DNA of 64,000 nucleotides, taken from assembly GCA_947178145.1 (NCBI GenBank), contig CAMWXE010000009.1:1-64000 (forward strand), read 5' to 3'. Made by a program: the position numbers and the translations under genes. The notes beneath the pieces are model-generated. The model was not told the origin of the DNA, ran no database searches, and saw only the letters and a program-made list of their open reading frames with translations. The DNA is from an uncultured Lachnospiraceae bacterium (GTDB lineage: Bacteria; Bacillota; Clostridia; Lachnospirales; Lachnospiraceae). Positions 36,238 through 44,333 of the stretch are shown piece by piece. The stretch's first letter is position 1; every line of letters starts with the position of its first letter.

Positions 36238-36306
36238 TTGCAAGTATTTATAGAATGATGTATAATGAATATCTCTCAAAGAGAAGATAAACCTCTCTTT
36301 TAGAGA
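36238..36306 (+). promoter_or_regulatory. Module B: TTGCAA/TATAAT promoter with paired XRE-type operators
   Basis: TTGCAA (36238-36243), 17-bp spacer, TATAAT (36261-36266), TCTCTCAAAGAGA (36272-36284), TCTCTTTTAGAGA (36294-36306), 22 bp apart. It drives the lipoprotein, MBOAT, SGNH and AlgX-like genes. Confidence 0.83.
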
Positions 36307-36349
36307 TAGTATCATTTCAGAAAAAGACTGTGATAAAAATGGAGGAAAC

Positions 36350-37123
36350 ATGAGAAAATTTTACAACAAAGGAACATATGTGATGTCAGCTTTCCTGATT
36401 GGAACCATGATGATGTCGGGATGTGGTGCATCAGGGAATCAGGCGGAGGAACAAACCGTACAGGAGGAGAGCTCTGTAGTGGTATCAGAGAGTATTCATG
36501 AGGAGACCCAGACAACAACGGAGACAGAGACCGCATCTGCAGAGGAAACCCAGACAACGACGGAGACATTAACGGAGACAGAGACGGCGTCGGAGGCTGC
36601 ATCGATTGCGGAGACGGAGTCAGAAAGGAAACCGCAGGCGGAGACAGAGATAGAGATAGAGATAAAGACGCAATCAACATCACAGGAGGCTGAACAGGAA
36701 TCAAAGGCTGCTGCGGAGGGATCTGTCTCGTCGGGAGATTTTTGTATGACGGTAAAAGGTGTGACAATTCCTCTCGGAGATGATATGCGCAACTACACAG
36801 CACAGCTTGGGGATCCGGATGCCTATGGTTCTGCGAAGAGTTGTGTGGAAGAGGGAGACGACAAAGTATATACTTACGGCGGTGTCGTTATTTATACTTA
36901 TATTACGAATGGTATGGATATTATTTCTATCATCGAAATAGAAGGGAGTGAGTCGCTTCCATCCGGTATTCATATCGGCAGCACGAAAGCTGACGTGATT
37001 GCGGCCTACGGAAGTAATTATACAGAAGAGGGAACAGAATTGCTGTACGAGATGGGCGGAAAAACGATAGGGTTACAGATGAACGGCGATACGGTTTCTT
37101 TTATCGAACTATTCGGCAGATAA
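36350..37123 (+). CDS. Lipoprotein with Thr/Glu-rich linker and small C-terminal domain
   Basis: A 257-aa lipoprotein (lipobox MSGC, Cys25). Residues about 30-125 are a low-complexity tether of Thr, Glu, Ser and Ala, with repeats such as TQTTTETETASAEE. The C-terminal 130 residues form a compact beta-rich domain (VKGVTIPLGDDMRNYTAQLGDP, and GIHIGSTKADVIAAYGSNY, a two-lobe pattern like SmpA/OmlA or DUF4309 folds). No function is assigned. It is first gene of the module B operon, 19 nt before the MBOAT gene, so a role at the cell surface next to O-acetylation is inferred. Confidence 0.7.
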   Translation: MRKFYNKGTYVMSAFLIGTMMMSGCGASGNQAEEQTVQEESSVVVSESIHEETQTTTETETASAEETQTTTETLTETETASEAASIAETESERKPQAETEIEIEIKTQSTSQEAEQESKAAAEGSVSSGDFCMTVKGVTIPLGDDMRNYTAQLGDPDAYGSAKSCVEEGDDKVYTYGGVVIYTYITNGMDIISIIEIEGSESLPSGIHIGSTKADVIAAYGSNYTEEGTELLYEMGGKTIGLQMNGDTVSFIELFGR

Positions 37124-37142
37124 GGGCAGAGGAGAATTCAAA

Positions 37143-38516
37143 ATGGTATTCAGTTCCTGTATCTTTTTATTTTTCTTTTTGCCGGTTACGTATTTGTTAT
37201 ATTGGATCAGTCCGAATCTGAAGGTCAAAAATGCAGTGCTGATTCTGGCGAGTCTGTTTTTCTACACTTTTGGTGAGCCTGTATATATCCTTCTCATGAT
37301 CGGTTCGATACTGATCAATTATGTGCTGGCGCGTCTGATTGCATCAAAGCAGCAGGGAGGGCGTGGAATCCTTGCGCTGGCAGTGCTGTTCAATATTGGA
37401 ATGCTTGTTGTGTTCAAATACAGCGCGTTGCTGATGGAAACGGCCGGGCACTTGCTCAGAGTGGAGCTGCCGATTCCCGATATTGCGCTTCCAATCGGTA
37501 TTTCATTCTACACGTTTCAGGCGCTTTCCTACTGCATTGATGTGTACAGGGACAGGAGCACTGTGCAGAGAAATGTGTGGAAACTGATGCTGTACATTTC
37601 TTTTTTTCCACAGCTGATTGCAGGACCGATTGTCAAGTATCACGACATAGAATCGCAGCTTTCTGACAGACAGGTCACAATCGGGGACACAGCGGCAGGG
37701 ATACAGCGTTTTATCTGCGGTATGGGAAAGAAGCTGTTGATTGCAAATGCAATGGCGTATATTGTAGACACACTTTATACGACACAGATTACATTCTGGC
37801 TGACTGCATGGATTGTGGCGGTATGCTATATCTTTCAGATATATTATGATTTTAGCGGCTATTCGGACATGGCAATCGGACTTGGAAGGATGTTTGGATT
37901 CACTTTTCAGGAAAATTTCAACTATCCTTACATATCCGGGAACATTCAGGAGTTCTGGCGCAGATGGCATATTTCTCTGTCTACATGGTTTAAAGAATAT
38001 CTCTATATTCCGCTTGGCGGAAACCGCAAGGGCGAGGGAAGAACGATGCTCAACAAACTGATTATCTTTATGGCGACTGGGATTTGGCACGGGGCGAACT
38101 GGACGTTTCTGATGTGGGGGCTTTTCCATGGTTTGTTTATCACGCTGGAATATAAGAAGGTAATCCCGCTGAAAAACAAGGTGTTTGCACATATTTACAC
38201 AATGCTTGTGGTAATCTGCGGGTTTGTGATTTTCAGGGCGGATACGCTCGGGCAGGCAGTGCATATTCTGGGGGCGATGTTTGCTGGATTTCGTGTGGAG
38301 GCGGCAGAGCTGGTGCTGATCGCGAAGCTTCTGACACCGTATCATGTGATATGCCTGCTCGCTGCGCTTGTGTTATCTGCGCCGGTTTCTAAGTGGTTAG
38401 CGGTCAGGATAAAGCAGCAGGTGGTTGTATGTGCAGCGTCTATGCTTCTGTTGGTTTTATGTATCATGAATCTGGCGACGAGCAGTTACAATCCGTTTAT
38501 TTATTTTCGCTTTTGA
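37143..38516 (+). CDS. MBOAT family O-acyltransferase (AlgI/DltB-like)
   Basis: Polytopic membrane protein of 457 aa. MVFSSCIFLFFFLPVTYLLYW is the usual AlgI start. The core has YDFSGYSDMAIGLGRMFG and NFNYPYISGNIQEFWRRWHISLS, with the catalytic-type His in GIWHGANWTF near residue 313 and the second His in LFHGLF. AlgI-type proteins pass acetyl groups across the membrane to an extracytoplasmic transferase. Here the AlgX-like protein two genes downstream is the likely partner, and the intervening SGNH-like protein may take part. The start follows AGAGGAGAATTCAAA. Confidence 0.92.
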   Translation: MVFSSCIFLFFFLPVTYLLYWISPNLKVKNAVLILASLFFYTFGEPVYILLMIGSILINYVLARLIASKQQGGRGILALAVLFNIGMLVVFKYSALLMETAGHLLRVELPIPDIALPIGISFYTFQALSYCIDVYRDRSTVQRNVWKLMLYISFFPQLIAGPIVKYHDIESQLSDRQVTIGDTAAGIQRFICGMGKKLLIANAMAYIVDTLYTTQITFWLTAWIVAVCYIFQIYYDFSGYSDMAIGLGRMFGFTFQENFNYPYISGNIQEFWRRWHISLSTWFKEYLYIPLGGNRKGEGRTMLNKLIIFMATGIWHGANWTFLMWGLFHGLFITLEYKKVIPLKNKVFAHIYTMLVVICGFVIFRADTLGQAVHILGAMFAGFRVEAAELVLIAKLLTPYHVICLLAALVLSAPVSKWLAVRIKQQVVVCAASMLLLVLCIMNLATSSYNPFIYFRF

Positions 38517-38528
38517 GGAGGAAAGCCT

Positions 38529-39584
38529 GTGAACTATTTGAGACGAAGACAGAAGGCGGCATTGCATATCTTTTGGCTGTTGATTTTAGTGATGCAGCCG
38601 ATGCAGGCAGTTTTTGCGACGACGTCGTACGAAAGTGATGGTGTCGCATATGAGGAAGGATATATATTTGTCGGGGAGAGCCATATCAATATTGCCTGCA
38701 CGCATGTCTACAGTGATGCAGTAGATGAGTCAGGGAATCTGCCGGGAGTCGAGAATGTGCATTATGAGCTTGTTTGGACTTATGATATTGGTGATCAGCC
38801 GGGTAATCCCAACCGATATATTATGAAGGGGAATCTGTTCTTTGTGTTTGGAGGTCTGGAACCCAATGACAGCAACGAGACAACACTTCATACAAGCAAG
38901 GAATATATATACAGCGACGGGCAGGGACAGCACGGCGTAGCAGTCACAAAAATACATGAGATTATGGAGAATAATCCCAACATTGCCCACTGGAATATCA
39001 TATCGTGGCATGGGGCGGTGCAGGCGGCGAAAACAACGGATCAGAGCATTCCCGATTACTATGTCGCATCCTATCGCAACTGGATTGCATATGAGTTCCC
39101 GGAGGCGGATGTCTATTTTCTGTCAATCTCTACAATGACAAAGTTTTACCGGCCAGCCAGGAATCCAGAACTGCTAAATGAGGTTTTAAAAGAATCATTT
39201 CCAGACAATTTCCTGGATTATACAGAGTTTTACAATCAGAGGTATCCGCAGGGAATGTGGGATCCGAATCAGAGGTCGGATAGTCTTCATTGGAGCAGTG
39301 AGACATATGTGGAATTGGTTACGGATATTATCAACGAGATCCAGCACAGACGGGGAATTGCGTACGCAGTGACAGAGGTGGTGAACACACTTCACACAAA
39401 TGAAAATACGGTCATATATCCTGTCTTTAATCTGTTCGGCGCGATTCTTTCGACAAGGGTGGATGCGGGACTGCCAGTTTATGTGACGGGTGTAACAAAA
39501 AATGGGTATCTTCGAATCGATTTAAAGGGATTTATAGACTCTGTTCATAGAGCAGATTTGAGTGAAGACAAAGAAGCAGTGTAA
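38529..39584 (+). CDS. Secreted SGNH-like protein with SH3-like tail, paralogue 1
   Basis: Exported protein of 351 aa with a signal segment (residues about 10-30). The mature part starts TTSYESDGVAYEEGYIFVGESH. Ser51 in FVGESH and Asp251/His254 in RSDSLHWSS have the spacing of block I Ser and block V DxxH of SGNH hydrolases. Other conserved blocks are KGNLFFVFGG, KEYIYSDGQGQ, KIHEIMENNPNIAHWNIIS and YEFPEADVYFLSIST. The last 70 residues are an SH3-like beta module. Start is GTG behind GAGGAGGAAAG, 12 nt after the MBOAT stop. It is likely an esterase or O-acetyltransferase for surface glycan (inferred). No named family was recognised. Confidence 0.75.
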   Translation: MNYLRRRQKAALHIFWLLILVMQPMQAVFATTSYESDGVAYEEGYIFVGESHINIACTHVYSDAVDESGNLPGVENVHYELVWTYDIGDQPGNPNRYIMKGNLFFVFGGLEPNDSNETTLHTSKEYIYSDGQGQHGVAVTKIHEIMENNPNIAHWNIISWHGAVQAAKTTDQSIPDYYVASYRNWIAYEFPEADVYFLSISTMTKFYRPARNPELLNEVLKESFPDNFLDYTEFYNQRYPQGMWDPNQRSDSLHWSSETYVELVTDIINEIQHRRGIAYAVTEVVNTLHTNENTVIYPVFNLFGAILSTRVDAGLPVYVTGVTKNGYLRIDLKGFIDSVHRADLSEDKEAV

Positions 39585-39597
39585 AGGACAGGAATAC

Positions 39598-40680
39598 ATG
39601 AGAAGAGAGTGGGAAGAGAAGCAGATTGGGATATGGTTTTATGTGATATTGTTCTGGGTGTTATGCCTGATTCCCTCGGTTGGAATGCTGTTCTATGGCT
39701 CAGAACTTGCAGAGAACAGGGAATTATCAAAAGTACCCTCACCCCGGACAGAGGATGGCAGATGGAACAGTGATTATTTTGGGGAACTGCAGACCTATGT
39801 ATCGGAACATTTTGCATTCCGGGGAGAGCTGGTTATAGCAGACAGTTTGATAAAATATAAACTTTTTCATACGCCCAGTGATGACCAGGTAGTGATCGGG
39901 AAAGAGGGATGGCTCTTCTTTGGGGAGACGCTGGCAGATTATGCGGGAGTTACGATGACGGACAGCGAGCTTGACCAGATTGCGTCAAAGATGAAAGAGG
40001 TATGTGATTATATGAAAAGCAAGGGAAAACAGCCGCTTTTCGTTATCGTACCGAATAAAAACCAGATTTATCCCGAATATATGCCTGCGCGTTTTGGCGG
40101 TAAAGCAGAGCAGAATAATCTGACACTTTTGCAGGAGAAGCTGCAGCAGACCGGTGTGCCGTATGTAGACGCATACCATCTTTTACTGGAAGGAAAGGCG
40201 GAAGACGAGCTGTATCTGCACGAGGACACACACTGGAACAATACAGGGGCAAGGCTTGTCCTGAATGAGATCTATGAAGTGTATGGTCTGGCAGACCGCT
40301 ATGAACTGGCAGGATATCAGATTGAGGAGAACCACAGTCCAGATCTGTATGCGATTCTGTTTCCGGCAGAAGCGCATTTTGAAGCGCAGCGCATTTATGA
40401 GGATGGCAAGAGTTGTCAGTATATTGGCAGGATGCATAGTGTGGATGATATAAAGATTCGCACAGCGGCTGATGATGGAAATGGAATGTCCATACTTGTC
40501 TATCGCGACAGCTTTGGCAGGGCACTGATACCATATATGGGCCAAACATTTGACAGTGTGACATTTCATCGATCGACACCGTATGATCTTTCCATGGTGG
40601 AAACTACGGAGTGTGACTACGTTCTGATTGAGATTGTCGAGCGCAATCTTGCGGATTTGGGACAGATACAAATACCCTGA
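39598..40680 (+). CDS. AlgX/AlgJ-like SGNH O-acetyltransferase (DHHW-type)
   Basis: A 360-aa protein with an N-terminal membrane anchor (about 12-34) and an external ALGX-type SGNH domain. Motifs include ENRELSKVPSP, the GKEGWLFFGE strand, YLHEDTHWNNTGA (Asp and His of the triad) and LVYRDSFGRALIPYMGQ (Ser in RDSFG). In alginate-type systems such proteins accept acetyl groups via AlgI and esterify the polysaccharide. The ATG chosen follows AGGACAGGAATAC. It closes the module B operon; a perfect hairpin terminator follows. Confidence 0.85.
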   Translation: MRREWEEKQIGIWFYVILFWVLCLIPSVGMLFYGSELAENRELSKVPSPRTEDGRWNSDYFGELQTYVSEHFAFRGELVIADSLIKYKLFHTPSDDQVVIGKEGWLFFGETLADYAGVTMTDSELDQIASKMKEVCDYMKSKGKQPLFVIVPNKNQIYPEYMPARFGGKAEQNNLTLLQEKLQQTGVPYVDAYHLLLEGKAEDELYLHEDTHWNNTGARLVLNEIYEVYGLADRYELAGYQIEENHSPDLYAILFPAEAHFEAQRIYEDGKSCQYIGRMHSVDDIKIRTAADDGNGMSILVYRDSFGRALIPYMGQTFDSVTFHRSTPYDLSMVETTECDYVLIEIVERNLADLGQIQIP

Positions 40681-40702
40681 AAAGGTCACATTATTGGATA
40701 CG

Positions 40703-40741
40703 AAAACGCTCTCCGGCTTGGATAAGCCGGAGAGCGTTTTT
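40703..40741. terminator. Bidirectional hairpin terminator
   Basis: A 17-bp perfect stem (40703-40719 with 40724-40740) with GGAT loop and A/T tracts, between convergent genes. Confidence 0.93.
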
Positions 40742-40762
40742 CTGGTTTGGTCTGTATTAGCA

Positions 40763-41620
40763 TTAAAAGTTAAAAAATATATGTGGAGATGACTCATTTA
40801 CAACAGTTTTGCCATTCTCTAAAATCCTTCCACGATAGCCGACAGACAATTTTCCACTGAATCCTTCCGGAACGAGTGCATACCAGGAGAAGCAAGAGTA
40901 ATCATTACTACCCATTTCCCACGTTTCAAAAAGCTGGCATCCTGGATATTCGATACCGTTATGGGATACTGTAAACGTAGCCGCATGCAGTACCCAGCCA
41001 TTTTCATCAATATAGTCCCACAAACTATCACAACTGGTAATGCTATCATCATAAGTATACGATTGAACTCTTAAAAAGTCGCCCTTGCTGATATCAATGT
41101 CCATTAAAGTTGTGCCTGCTACAGAAGCATCGGTGGTGGCCCACACATCGATTTTTCTCCACTCGTATCCAGGCAGGGTATAATCTGCCAGATAACCAGG
41201 AAAGTACTCATAAGCGTTGCCTTTGCTAAATGAAATATTTACCATGCAGTCCTCGTAATTGTATTGGGCTGAATGGATACTTGGAAATCTGTACGTTGCT
41301 CCTTCTACTGCTATAATATTTCCGGAATCGTCCGGTTGTGTCTGTGATGCTGTACCCTGGTAGGGCAGTATGTTTGCTGGGTCAAGTGTAGCGGCGTTAT
41401 AGGGCTGTCTGCCTTCAGCTGCACCGTGCTGCGTATAGTGCACATAAAGCGCATCTGCAGAGGTGCCAAGTGCCCATCCGGCCACGTCCGGATTCTGTTC
41501 CAGATACCACTCCGGGTCGAAGACTGCACCGTCAGCCATATACTGCGGGGCCGCGCATACAGAGATGCTGCTGCTTAAGATTGTAGCTGCCGCTACAGAT
41601 AACAATAGTTTTTTCTTCAT
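40763..41620 (-). CDS. Secreted protein with FDPEWYLEQNPDV-type surface repeat
   Basis: Exported protein of 285 aa with a clear signal peptide (residues 1-23, ending VCAA). Residues about 30-75 hold one copy of a motif widespread in Lachnospiraceae secreted proteins: FDPEWYLEQNPDV, then HYTQHGAAEGRQPY. The remainder (about 105-285) is beta-rich and ends FNF, with no recognised family. The ATG follows CGGAGGAATTACAAC. Its promoter carries the TCTC palindrome between -35 and -10, so it belongs to the same regulon although it is transcribed in the opposite direction. Confidence 0.78.
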   Translation of the reverse strand: MKKKLLLSVAAATILSSSISVCAAPQYMADGAVFDPEWYLEQNPDVAGWALGTSADALYVHYTQHGAAEGRQPYNAATLDPANILPYQGTASQTQPDDSGNIIAVEGATYRFPSIHSAQYNYEDCMVNISFSKGNAYEYFPGYLADYTLPGYEWRKIDVWATTDASVAGTTLMDIDISKGDFLRVQSYTYDDSITSCDSLWDYIDENGWVLHAATFTVSHNGIEYPGCQLFETWEMGSNDYSCFSWYALVPEGFSGKLSVGYRGRILENGKTVVNESSPHIFFNF

Positions 41621-41669
41621 GTTGTAATTCCTCCGTTTTTGTGTTTTGTAATAATTATCCAACAGAGAT

Positions 41670-41698
41670 AGTATACTTCTCTTTAAGAGAATAATCAA
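41670..41698 (-). promoter_or_regulatory. Module E: promoter with XRE-type operator in the spacer
   Basis: On the minus strand: TTGATT (41693-41698), 17-bp spacer, TATACT (41670-41675). The palindrome TCTCTTAAAGAGA (41678-41690) fills the spacer. A degenerate second copy (TCTCTGTTGGATA) follows 22 bp on. Binding here would block polymerase directly. Confidence 0.78.
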
Positions 41699-41835
41699 GT
41701 GATTTTAAGTATTTTACCTTTCTTTTTAATTTTAAATATTATTCCGTATTTCGCGCATGTTCTCCAATACGTTCCCGGACATGGGAATAGAAATGTTTTT
41801 ACAGTTCCTAAGTCTAAAATATAAAGCGAAAAGAG

Positions 41836-41900
41836 TTGCAAATTTTCTGATAATCCAGTATAATGTCTCTTATAGAGAATAGAACAAGCTCTATAAGAGA
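41836..41900 (+). promoter_or_regulatory. Module C: TTGCAA/TATAAT promoter with paired XRE-type operators
   Basis: TTGCAA (41836-41841), 17-bp spacer, TATAAT (41859-41864), TCTCTTATAGAGA (41866-41878), GCTCTATAAGAGA (41888-41900), 22 bp apart. It drives SGNH-like paralogues 2 and 3 and probably those beyond. Confidence 0.83.
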
Positions 41901-41915
41901 AGCGACAGGGAATAA

Positions 41916-42029
41916 CCTGTCCTTCAAGGAATTGTTGCGTAAAACCTCCTGGGCAAATAAGCGCGGATACAGGGGCTGTGAAGGCGGACAATTTGGAACA
42001 ACAAAATGACTATTCAGAAGGAGGAAGTG
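41916..42029 (+). promoter_or_regulatory. Conserved leader, copy 1 (possible structured RNA)
   Basis: This leader segment matches one at 44211-44330 over its length. Shared parts are a TGTCCTT-AAGG palindrome, an identical 16-mer ATAAGCGCGGATACAG (41957-41972), an ACAG-CTGT hairpin, GCGGACA, TTTGG-ACAACA, and the GGAGGAAGTG site. No riboswitch class was recognised. In this copy the ribosome site is followed by only a 7-codon frame (42032-42055), and the real gene starts further down. Confidence 0.5.
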
Positions 42030-42085
42030 AGCATGGGGCCAGGGGGTTGGCGTTAGTCACATTATTAAAGGAAGAGGTAAAAGTT

Positions 42086-43090
42086 GTGAAGAAAAAGGTT
42101 ATGACAATTTTATTGTGTTTGCTATTTTTATGTACTATTGCAGCGGATTCAATTTCTGTGGTGGCAGCACAGATGTTCTACGAGAGCGATCAGGAATATC
42201 ATGAGGAGGGATACATTTTTATAGGGGAAAGTCATATTGGCATTGCAATGGCTTACATAGGGAATGCGACAGATGAAATGGGGAATGTTCCCAATGTCAA
42301 TGGTGTGAAGTTCTTCTATACAGATAATGGTTCAGACAATTATATCATGAAGGGAAATCTGTTTTTTGTATGTGAGGGAACAGATAAGAAAACACAGTCG
42401 GCTAAGGAGTATATCTACAGTGATGGAAATGGGAAGCGGGGCAAAGCAGTTGAACGGGTACATGCGATTATAGAATCAAATCCCAACATAGCACATTGGA
42501 ATATTATTTTGTATCAGGGTACAGCGCAGGCAAAGTCGGGAAGTCAAAGTATAGCGGACTACTACGTGAATTCTTACGAAAACTGGATTGATTATGAGTT
42601 TCCAGAGGCGGATATCTATTTTTTATCCATATCGACAATGACAAAGTATTTTAGGGGATGCAGAAATCCGGAACTGCTAAATGACACGCTGCGCAGCGCG
42701 TTCCCGGATACTTTTCTGGACTATACAGAATTTTATAACCAGAGATACCCACAGGGAATGTGGGATCCAAGTCAAAAAACGGACACCGTACATTGGAGCT
42801 GGAATACATATCTGGATCTGGTCACAGGTGTTATCACAGAAGTGCAAAACAGGCGCGGGGACGTTGATACTGTGAACATCGTTGTGACGGATACAGAGGC
42901 GGTACTCTATACAAATGACAGTACTGTCATTTATTCCGTACCAGATCTGAGTGGAGCGGTTTTGTTTGCAGAGCTGGAAACAGGGCTTCCCATTCATGTG
43001 ACAGGAACAACAGAAAATGGATTTTTCCGTATTGATTTGGGTGAGATAACAGCATATGTTGATTTGACAGGACTGAGCACAGCACAATAA
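42086..43090 (+). CDS. Secreted SGNH-like protein with SH3-like tail, paralogue 2
   Basis: A 334-aa exported protein. A signal peptide (residues about 1-28, ending VVAA) precedes QMFYESDQEYHEEGYIFIGESH, with the candidate nucleophile Ser in GESH. TDTVHWSW gives the Asp/His pair. It shares the KGNLFFV, KEYIYSDGNG, NPNIAHWNII and NQRYPQGMWDP blocks with paralogue 1. The GTG start follows AAAGGAAGAGG. A frame open 36 codons further upstream runs through the conserved leader and would spoil the signal peptide, so it is rejected. It is first gene behind module C. The C-terminal SH3-like part is nearly the same as in paralogue 3. Confidence 0.75.
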   Translation: MKKKVMTILLCLLFLCTIAADSISVVAAQMFYESDQEYHEEGYIFIGESHIGIAMAYIGNATDEMGNVPNVNGVKFFYTDNGSDNYIMKGNLFFVCEGTDKKTQSAKEYIYSDGNGKRGKAVERVHAIIESNPNIAHWNIILYQGTAQAKSGSQSIADYYVNSYENWIDYEFPEADIYFLSISTMTKYFRGCRNPELLNDTLRSAFPDTFLDYTEFYNQRYPQGMWDPSQKTDTVHWSWNTYLDLVTGVITEVQNRRGDVDTVNIVVTDTEAVLYTNDSTVIYSVPDLSGAVLFAELETGLPIHVTGTTENGFFRIDLGEITAYVDLTGLSTAQ

Positions 43091-43115
43091 TAAAATAATT
43101 CGGAGAAGGAAATAG

Positions 43116-44189
43116 ATGAAAGGGTTCAAAATGTTTTGGAAAAGAAAGTGGACAAGGAGGTTAAGGGGGATTGCTGCCTGTCTGTCTCTGTGTCTGGCAT
43201 TGCTGCAGGTACAGACAGTCTGTGCCATGACAATATATATGAGTGACGGGGAGGCGTATGAGGAAGGTTACATTTTTGTCGGGGAGAGTCATGTCGGCCT
43301 GCTGGCTCGGACAATTGGCGACTGGACGAATGCGGAGGGCGACGTGAACGGACTTTCTGGCGTTCGATTTTTGTATCAGGAAGATGGTTCCGTGTCGGTG
43401 CTTGAGGATGGAAGACCAAATACAATGTATATGAAAGGAAATCTGTTTTTTGTATTTGAAGGCTGGAGTGGTGGGAGTGATCTTGCTATACAGACAAACA
43501 AGAACTACATATTTAGCGACGGACAGGGAAAACGTGGCCGTGGCGTGGAGCGTGTGCATGAGATCATGGACATGAATCCGAATATAGGACACTGGAATAT
43601 TATATGCTATCAGGGCACAGCAGCTTCCGCGGTTGACAGTGGAGCAAATCTTGGGAAGTATTATGTGGATTCCTATAGAAACTGGATCGAGTATGAGTTT
43701 CCAGAAGCAGATATTTATTTTCTGTCACACTCAACAATGACAAAGTTTTACAGGAGCCATAAGGAGAAAAACGGCATTAACAACGCGCTGTCCGCAGCAT
43801 TTCCAGAGCGCTATCTGGATTATATGAGTTTCTTTCAGGAGCGCTATCCACAGGGAATGGCAGATCCAATGGAGCGATCGGATACCCTTCACTGGAGCAG
43901 TGTGACATACACAGAGCTGTTCACAGATATTATTCAGAGAATACAGCAGAATCGCGGAATCGATCATAATACAGTGGAAGCAGCTGTGACAGATGTAGAG
44001 GCGGTACTCTATACAAATGACAGTACGGTCATTTATATGTCGCCCGATTTGCGCGGTGCGGTTCTGTTTGCAGAGCTGGAAACAGGGCTTCCCATTCATG
44101 TCACGGGGATAACGGACAATGGATTCTTTCGTATTGATATGGGTGAGATAACAGCATATATTCACGGAGAGGGACTTAGCGATGTGTGA
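43116..44189 (+). CDS. Secreted SGNH-like protein with SH3-like tail, paralogue 3
   Basis: A 357-aa exported protein. The basic N terminus (KRKWTRRLRG) and hydrophobic core end VCAM before TIYMSDGEAYEEGYIFVGESHVG. SDTLHWSS supplies the Asp/His pair. It differs from its relatives in a longer loop after the first block and in ISHSTMTKFYRSHKEK replacing the usual ISTMTK region. It starts 25 nt after paralogue 2 with GGAGAAGG. The catalytic role is inferred as for paralogue 1. Confidence 0.75.
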   Translation: MKGFKMFWKRKWTRRLRGIAACLSLCLALLQVQTVCAMTIYMSDGEAYEEGYIFVGESHVGLLARTIGDWTNAEGDVNGLSGVRFLYQEDGSVSVLEDGRPNTMYMKGNLFFVFEGWSGGSDLAIQTNKNYIFSDGQGKRGRGVERVHEIMDMNPNIGHWNIICYQGTAASAVDSGANLGKYYVDSYRNWIEYEFPEADIYFLSHSTMTKFYRSHKEKNGINNALSAAFPERYLDYMSFFQERYPQGMADPMERSDTLHWSSVTYTELFTDIIQRIQQNRGIDHNTVEAAVTDVEAVLYTNDSTVIYMSPDLRGAVLFAELETGLPIHVTGITDNGFFRIDMGEITAYIHGEGLSDV

Positions 44190-44210
44190 TAGCTGCAGAA
44201 TAGATAATAA

Positions 44211-44330
44211 TTTGTCCTTTAAGGGATTGCGGAATGAAGCCTACCGGATCACGGGCAGATAAGCGCGGATACAGAGACTGTGAAAGCGGACAGTTTGGTA
44301 CAACAGGATGACAATTAAAAGGAGGAAGTG
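44211..44330 (+). promoter_or_regulatory. Conserved leader, copy 2 (possible structured RNA)
   Basis: Second copy of the leader found at 41916-42029, without an upstream TTGCAA/operator module. The 16-mer ATAAGCGCGGATACAG is at 44259-44274. Here GGAGGAAGTGTGCGTG leads straight into paralogue 4. It either spread by tandem duplication of leader plus gene or is kept as an RNA element. Confidence 0.5.
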
Positions 44331-44333
44331 TGC

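Noticed and set aside
41916-42029. Leader as a c-di-GMP-I (GEMM) riboswitch
   Set aside because: Key GEMM motifs and helix order are missing; only short AAAGCC-like words recur.
41978-42085. N-terminal extension of SGNH-like paralogue 2
   Set aside because: It would place 36 polar residues before the signal peptide and reads through the conserved leader and its ribosome site.
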